A stretch of 64,000 nucleotides of DNA. Source: Rhodobacter capsulatus. Its GTDB lineage: Bacteria; Pseudomonadota; Alphaproteobacteria; Rhodobacterales; Rhodobacteraceae. Each line of letters starts with the position of its first letter. The first letter of the stretch is position 1. The stretch spans positions 1 through 64,000 of the forward strand of contig NZ_QKZO01000007.1 in the NCBI RefSeq assembly GCF_003254295.1, given 5' to 3'. Shown here piece by piece: positions 59,871-64,000 of this stretch. The translations under genes were made by a program, and so were the position numbers. Under the pieces are notes generated by a model, which searched no databases, was not told where the DNA came from, and saw only the letters and a list, made by a program, of their open reading frames with translations.

Positions 59871-61175
59871 TCAGTCTTCCTTCCCGGTTGCGGCCTCGTC
59901 CTTGCGCGTCATGTTCGGCGGCGGATAAAGCGCATCGCCGCCCGCGATCGGGTCCTTGCCCTCGATCGCGCGCCCCTCGTTCGGCGTCAGGATCGGCCCG
60001 CCCACCGCCTTGGTGATCGCCTCGTAGCGTTCCTTCGTCGTCGCCATCAGCAGCGCGTCATACTGGTGGCGCAGGAACAGCCCGGCGCGGCGCTCGGCCG
60101 CGCTGAGCAGCCCCTGGCCCAGACCCGATTCAAGGAACCGGCCCCAATGCGTCAGGCATTCGGCCTTGTAATCCAGCGCCTGCTGCTCGCCGTTCGCCTT
60201 CACCCCGTATTCGAGCATCTGCAGCTTGGCGGGCGGCACCCGGTAAAGCGCCGCGATCTGTTCGCGGTCGAACTTCTGCGAGGCCAGCAGCTCCAGATCC
60301 GCCGCCGAAAGGCCAAGCGACTTGATGTCGTCGCTCTGTCCGATGATCAGCACGCCCTCGTCGGCATCCTCGGCCATCGCCGCCTTGAGCCGCGCCCGCG
60401 CGCGCTGCCAGGTCTCGTCATCGGCGCCGAAATCCTCGAGCTTCGCCACCGCCTTGAAGCCCTTGCCGCCCGCCAGCCGCGCCGCCGCCTCCTGACGCGC
60501 CAGCGCAATGCCCAGCGTCTCGGCCGCCACCTCGATCGGGCTGCGCCCGGTCCAGCCGTCCTCGGCCATGTAGCGCAGATGCGCCATCACCCGCCCCGAA
60601 ACGCGGCGGTGTACCTGCGCGCCGTCCTCAAACTCGTAATACCGTTCGCGCCCGGCGCGCAGCACGGTGCAGTGATCGGGCCGGATCGCCTCGATCAGCG
60701 TGACCTCGCCCGCGCCGTCGCGCGGCGCAAAGGCAAAGCCGCGGCCGCGCAGGGTGAAGGCATAGCCGATGGCGAAGCGCATCACATGGGCGGGCACGCC
60801 GGGCGCGGCTTCGGCATTGAGCAGGTGATCAAGCGGATGGTCGCGCAGCCGGATCTCGCGCCCGCTGCCCGCGCGCTGAAACACGCCGAGCGGCAGCTTT
60901 GCCAGATCGCCCGCGATCACCGTGCAGGCGGCCACCACGGTCGCATGCTTTTGCGCCAGATCGGGCGTCACCCGCGGCAGGCTGCGCACCCGGCTTGCGC
61001 CCGCGATCCCGAACTCCCGCCAGCCCGCGTCGTGCGAGACGGGCAGGGCGGCCGCGCCCGCCGTCGCCCGCCCCAGGGCCGGTCCGGTCAGGGCCGGTTC
61101 GATCCGCGCCGCGGCAGGCGGCATGGCAGGCGGCATGGCACGGGCGCCCAGGCCCAGAAGACCGCGCAGGTTCAT
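59871..61175 (-). CDS. phage portal protein (HK97 family)
   Basis: 434 residues. MNLRGLLGLGARAMPPAMPP begins a variable N-terminus; then FGIAGASRVRSLPRVTPDLA, VVAACTVIAGDLAKLPLG, RDHPLDHLLNAEAAPG, VMAHLRYMAEDGWTGRSPIE and YRVPPAKLQMLEYGVKANGE are well-placed portal motifs. The C-terminal EDxxTG tail is charged. It overlaps terL by 4 nt (61172-61175). Confidence 0.95.
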   Translation of the reverse strand: MNLRGLLGLGARAMPPAMPPAAARIEPALTGPALGRATAGAAALPVSHDAGWREFGIAGASRVRSLPRVTPDLAQKHATVVAACTVIAGDLAKLPLGVFQRAGSGREIRLRDHPLDHLLNAEAAPGVPAHVMRFAIGYAFTLRGRGFAFAPRDGAGEVTLIEAIRPDHCTVLRAGRERYYEFEDGAQVHRRVSGRVMAHLRYMAEDGWTGRSPIEVAAETLGIALARQEAAARLAGGKGFKAVAKLEDFGADDETWQRARARLKAAMAEDADEGVLIIGQSDDIKSLGLSAADLELLASQKFDREQIAALYRVPPAKLQMLEYGVKANGEQQALDYKAECLTHWGRFLESGLGQGLLSAAERRAGLFLRHQYDALLMATTKERYEAITKAVGGPILTPNEGRAIEGKDPIAGGDALYPPPNMTRKDEAATGKED

Positions 61176-62845
61176 AATGTCTCCACCCCTCTTGCTTGTT
61201 TGCGCCTTCGCTCGCCCGCGGCGGCGCGTCCCACCGCCATGATCATCGCCACCGCGGCATCGATCCGCCCGGTCGAGCGTTTCTTGTTCGGCTTGATGTT
61301 CTCGGCCGCGTCCTCGTCGCGGTGCACGTTGCCCACCTGCCAGGCGAGCACCGGATTGCCGCCGTGGCGGAGGCGGTTTTGCGCCACCAGTTCCTCGACC
61401 CGCTTCATCGGGTTCGACATGCTGGCAAAGCCCTGGCGGTGCTCGACCATCGGCAGGCGCCGCTTTGCCAGCCGGTCGGCCATGTACTTCATCCCCCAGG
61501 GATCATAGGCGATCTCCTGCACCGCGAAGGTCTTCGCGATCCAGCCGATCCGCGCCTCGATCTGCGCCTCGTCGATCGCGCCGCCGGTATGCACCTCCAG
61601 CCAGCCCTGGTCGCGCCAGGCGACATATTCCCGTTTCTCCTTTTGCGCCCGCACGATGAAGCCCTTCGGCCCGGCGGGCAGGAAGGTATAGGCGATCAGG
61701 TAGATCAGCCCGTCGAGCGGCACCGCGACGACAATCGCCGTGGTGTCGATCTTGTTCGACAGATCCACCCCCACCCAGGCATCGCGGCCGTAAAGCCTGC
61801 GCGGATCGAAGGGCGCATCGGCCGCGCCCTGGTCCCAGCTCTCGCGCGCGATCCACATCTGCTCGCCCTCGGTCCAGAGGTTGCAGTGGAAGCGCTTGAA
61901 GTTCGGCATCGAGGCGGCGATCGCCGCCGCTTTCGAGGCCGCCTCGTGCATCTTCCCGATCGGCTTCGACACGCCGAGGTTCGGATTGCCCATCGGCCAG
62001 AAGGCCGGATCGAGCGGGTCGCAATCGGCGGGCGGCTCGGCGACGAAGCCGAAAAAGGCGTCATCGGTGATCGCGCCGCGCAGCACGCCCTCGGCATAGC
62101 CGCGCAGCTCGCCGCAGAGCGACTGGCGGTCATGGCCCGCGGTGGTGATCACCCAGTCGATCGGCTGCGCCCGCGCGATCATCGATTCGACGATCGTTTC
62201 GGCCAGTTCGCGGTCGGTCCAGCGGTGCATCTCGTCGCGCGCCAGAAAGCTCGGGTTGATCCCGTCGCTGGAATCGCCATCGCGCGACAGGCACTTGATC
62301 ACCCCGTCCACCCGCGGCGTGACGATCTCGTGGCGCATCGTCTGCATCATCCTGCAAAGGACCGGCGAGCGCTTGACGATCCGCCCCACCTCCTTGAACA
62401 AAAGCCCCGCCTGATCGCGCGTCGTCGCCGCGCAAAAGCCCTGCGGCGCCGCCTCGCCGTCCAGAAGCTGGGTGAACAGCATCGGCACCGCGGTATCGGT
62501 GGTCTTGCCGTTCTTCTTGCCGACCTGATGATAGGTCGAGCGGAACCGGCGCAGCCCCGAGCCTTCGCGCTTCCAGCCAAAGACCGAGCCGTGCCGGAAC
62601 ACCTGCCAGGGCTGCAGCTCCAGCGGCCTGCCCGCCATCGGGCCGACCGTATGTTGCAGCATCCGCGCGAAATTGATGATCCGGTCGGCGGCGGCGCAGT
62701 CGAAGTAAAGCCCGCGTTCGGCGCCGGTGTCGAGATCGCGCAGATGGCGCGCGCAGGCCAGCCGCACCAGCTCGCCCGCCACGATCCGCCCCTCCATCAC
62801 ATCGGTCGCATAGCGCGAGACCGGGTGATCAAGCGCAGGGCGCAT
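61172..62845 (-). CDS. phage terminase large subunit
   Basis: 557 residues, the ATP-driven packaging motor and nuclease. N-terminal ATPase: HQVGKKNGKTTDTAVPMLFT (Walker A-like, GKKNGKT), NPSFLARDEMHRWTDREL (Walker B, DE). C-terminal RNase-H nuclease: DAWVGVDLSNKIDTTAIVVA (first Asp) and NKKRSTGRIDAAVAMIMAVG (last Asp). It belongs to the Terminase_1 group. The start codon lies 17 nt inside terS. Confidence 0.96.
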   Translation of the reverse strand: MRPALDHPVSRYATDVMEGRIVAGELVRLACARHLRDLDTGAERGLYFDCAAADRIINFARMLQHTVGPMAGRPLELQPWQVFRHGSVFGWKREGSGLRRFRSTYHQVGKKNGKTTDTAVPMLFTQLLDGEAAPQGFCAATTRDQAGLLFKEVGRIVKRSPVLCRMMQTMRHEIVTPRVDGVIKCLSRDGDSSDGINPSFLARDEMHRWTDRELAETIVESMIARAQPIDWVITTAGHDRQSLCGELRGYAEGVLRGAITDDAFFGFVAEPPADCDPLDPAFWPMGNPNLGVSKPIGKMHEAASKAAAIAASMPNFKRFHCNLWTEGEQMWIARESWDQGAADAPFDPRRLYGRDAWVGVDLSNKIDTTAIVVAVPLDGLIYLIAYTFLPAGPKGFIVRAQKEKREYVAWRDQGWLEVHTGGAIDEAQIEARIGWIAKTFAVQEIAYDPWGMKYMADRLAKRRLPMVEHRQGFASMSNPMKRVEELVAQNRLRHGGNPVLAWQVGNVHRDEDAAENIKPNKKRSTGRIDAAVAMIMAVGRAAAGERRRKQARGVETL

Positions 62846-63269
62846 TCACCGCCCGCATCAGATCCTCAAAAAGATCGCCCTGGCTCGCCGCGCCGAGCCG
62901 CTTCTCGTCGATCGGCGAGAGCCCGAAAAGCGCGCCGAGCCGGATCATTCCCTCCAGCGCGGATTTGCGCAGATGCACCTCGGGGCGGGTGCGCTTCTGG
63001 TTGCCGTTGCGCCCCGCGCCGGTCTCGTAGGTCACGCCGTTCGCGCCGATATCGCGCGTCATCGCGATATAGACCGCGACCTCCTCGCAATAGCCCGCGA
63101 AGAGCTCGTGATAATGCGGCTCCAGCCGCTTGAGCCGGACCAGCTGCGGGGCCAGCCGCAGCCAGACCGCGCGCGCATCCGCGCTCATGAACTCGGGCGG
63201 CGCCGGAATGGTCTCGTCTTCGCCCTTCATCGGGGTGACGATCCTCAGAGTGCCTTTCGCGCCGCGCAT
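62829..63269 (-). CDS. phage terminase small subunit (P27 family)
   Basis: 146 residues from the ATG at 63269: PPEFMSADARAVWLRLAPQL, VRLKRLEPHYHELFAGYCEE, TYETGAGRNGNQKRTRPEVH, LFGLSPIDEKRLGAA, typical of P27-type TerS that recognises the packaging site. The upstream extension to 63491 is a shadow. It overlaps terL by 17 nt. Confidence 0.92.
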   Translation of the reverse strand: MRGAKGTLRIVTPMKGEDETIPAPPEFMSADARAVWLRLAPQLVRLKRLEPHYHELFAGYCEEVAVYIAMTRDIGANGVTYETGAGRNGNQKRTRPEVHLRKSALEGMIRLGALFGLSPIDEKRLGAASQGDLFEDLMRAVNAPCA

Positions 63270-63393
63270 GCCGCCCCCCGTGTTCCTTCCTTCCAAGTGG
63301 GTTTTTGATCCCAATTTCCCGCCCGCGAAAACGGAGCTCCTCCCGCCGGTGCGGGGGGGAGGGGGCCAGTTTCCGGATACCCCCCGGGGGGGC

Positions 63394-63768
63394 TCAGTCC
63401 GCGCCGTGCCAGATCTCGCGCGCGGTCTTGCGCGAATGGCAGCGCTTGCACAGCGGCTGCCAGTTCGTCCGGTCCCAGAACGCCCGCGCATCGCCCCTGT
63501 GGCGGGTGATGTGATCGACCTCGCGCGCGGCTTCGATCACGCCCAGTTCGGCGCAATCGGCACAAAGCGGATGCGCCGCCAGAAAGGCCGCCGCCGCCCG
63601 CCGCCAGCGCGGATCGTGATAAAGCGCGTGCCAGCGCGTGGCCTCGGCCGAGCGTGCGGCTTTGGCCTTGCGCTCCCGGTCACGGGCCAGATGTTCGGGG
63701 CAACGCGAGCCGCCGGGCAGGGCCAGCGCCTCGCAGCCCGGCGCCGAACACAGCTTCCTGATCGCCAT
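63394..63768 (-). CDS. phage HNH endonuclease
   Basis: 124 residues with GGGGA before the ATG at 63768. N-terminal Cys pairs (CSAPGCEAL, SRCPEH) suggest a zinc finger; the HNH motif is AREVDHITRHRGD ... DRTNWQPLCKRCHSRKTA. HNH genes next to TerS are standard in HK97-like phages and needed for cos cleavage. 124 nt separate it from terS. Confidence 0.93.
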   Translation of the reverse strand: MAIRKLCSAPGCEALALPGGSRCPEHLARDRERKAKAARSAEATRWHALYHDPRWRRAAAAFLAAHPLCADCAELGVIEAAREVDHITRHRGDARAFWDRTNWQPLCKRCHSRKTAREIWHGAD

Positions 63769-63861
63769 GTCGTCCCCGGAAAATAAAAACGCCCGCAAGG
63801 CCGGTCAGCCTTCGGGCGCAATTCGAGATCATGCAAAATCCATACGCAGTCGCGATTTAAC

Positions 63862-63908
63862 GGTCAAGCGCAAAGTCGCATTCGTTTTGGTCAAGCGCAA
63901 AGTCGCAT
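63862..63908. repeat. 20-bp direct repeat, period 27
   Basis: GGTCAAGCGCAAAGTCGCAT occurs at 63862-63881 and 63889-63908, exact. On the minus strand the second copy is the last codons and stop of the gene that enters from the right edge; the first copy lies just past the stop. The same gene-end duplication is seen at 58922-58975. Confidence 0.85.
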
Positions 63909-64000
63909 CCGCTCCAGGGCCGCCGCCAGCGCCTTGCGCAGGGCTTCGATGTTCTGCCCGCTCTTCGCCCAGCCATGCGCCAGCAGCACATCGCCAAGGC
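63891..64000 (-). CDS. unidentified phage protein, C-terminal fragment (cut by window edge)
   Basis: About 36 residues in frame from the right edge to a TGA at 63891-63893: GDVLLAHGWAKSGQNIEALR near its start and ERMRLCA at the end. It is helical and charged; the family cannot be told from this piece. It is upstream of HNH on the same strand, so probably part of the late or middle region. Confidence 0.5.
   Translation of the reverse strand, partial: LGDVLLAHGWAKSGQNIEALRKALAAALERMRLCA

Noticed and set aside
57096-61508. Very long (1470-codon) open frame on the plus strand opposite the phage head genes
   Set aside because: It is antisense to capsid, protease and portal genes with clear family motifs; its composition (Arg/His/Gly-rich) is the usual reverse-complement artefact of high-GC DNA.
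61196-63133. 645-codon open frame opposite the terminase large subunit
   Set aside because: Shadow of terL, which has complete ATPase and nuclease motifs.
46284-63769. Could the phage genes be the R. capsulatus gene transfer agent or a Mu-like phage?
   Set aside because: Lysis, Dam, HNH, S49 protease and a separate tail-fibre set do not fit the compact GTA cluster. No Mu transposase or Mu-type tail genes are present. A siphovirus-type prophage fits better.
1-64000. CRISPR arrays, rRNA operons, insertion sequences
   Set aside because: No regularly spaced repeats with unique spacers, no rRNA-like sequence, and no transposase-type proteins were seen.

Overview
The window is high-GC alphaproteobacterial DNA. 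Gene content and order (accBC-aat-DUF2155-mlaD-NDUFA12, gapR, clpP-clpX, RutR next to an omega-amino-acid aminotransferase, NDH-2) point to Rhodobacteraceae, most likely a Rhodobacter close to R. capsulatus. That species-level guess is inference. The window has two halves: about 35 kb of ordinary chromosome (1-35.1 kb), then a foreign block (35.1 kb to the right edge).

Chromosome, left to right: the 3' end of acs; pyrD with a DUF952 gene; a periplasmic 5'-nucleotidase; a lyxose-isomerase-like gene that lacks its middle, overlapping a glycerate 2-kinase (ttuD); a purine/ureide catabolic group (allE, a puuE-uraD fusion, and divergent uraH); a chemoreceptor ending in a CheR/CheB tether and its periplasmic neighbour; clpP and clpX; NDUFA12-mlaD-DUF2155 facing aat; accBC; rutR and an aminotransferase that diverge around a near-perfect RutR operator; a small lipoprotein behind a perfect palindrome; an XRE regulator, a lone receiver domain, a small membrane protein and a sodium-solute-symporter/histidine kinase; an orphan FliM-like protein; a DksA/TraR-type protein behind an FNR-type box; a FadJ-like protein that has lost catalytic residues; gapR; tRNA-Thr(UGU); and an NDH-2 fused to a cyclic-nucleotide-binding domain.

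Foreign block: it begins at two partial tRNA genes (3' parts of a Val and a Cys tRNA, in opposite orientation) next to a P4-type tyrosine integrase. From 36.8 to 46.2 kb base composition shifts to lower GC and almost every gene looks like antiviral defence: Kiwa (kwaA-kwaB); a tight phosphoribosyltransferase / DprA-like / HAD-phosphatase operon; an XRE-ImmA/IrrE regulator behind a gene I do not recognise; and a complete NgoMIV-type restriction-modification pair predicted to act on GCCGGC. From 46.3 kb to the right edge lies the late region of an HK97-type siphovirus prophage, all on the minus strand and read right to left: HNH, terS, terL, portal, S49 protease, capsid, connectors, tail terminator, tail tube, G/GT-type tail chaperones with a GGGAAAC slippery site, tape measure, tail fibre genes, two holins, endolysin and an orphan adenine methylase.

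Two readings fit. Either this is one prophage with a defence cargo between its lysis end and its attachment site, or it is a P4-integrase defence island sitting next to a prophage whose own integrase lies outside the window. The best candidates for something new are the three-gene PRTase-DprA-HAD operon, the unrecognised ImmA partner gene, and the two 27-bp-period duplications at the 3' ends of prophage genes.
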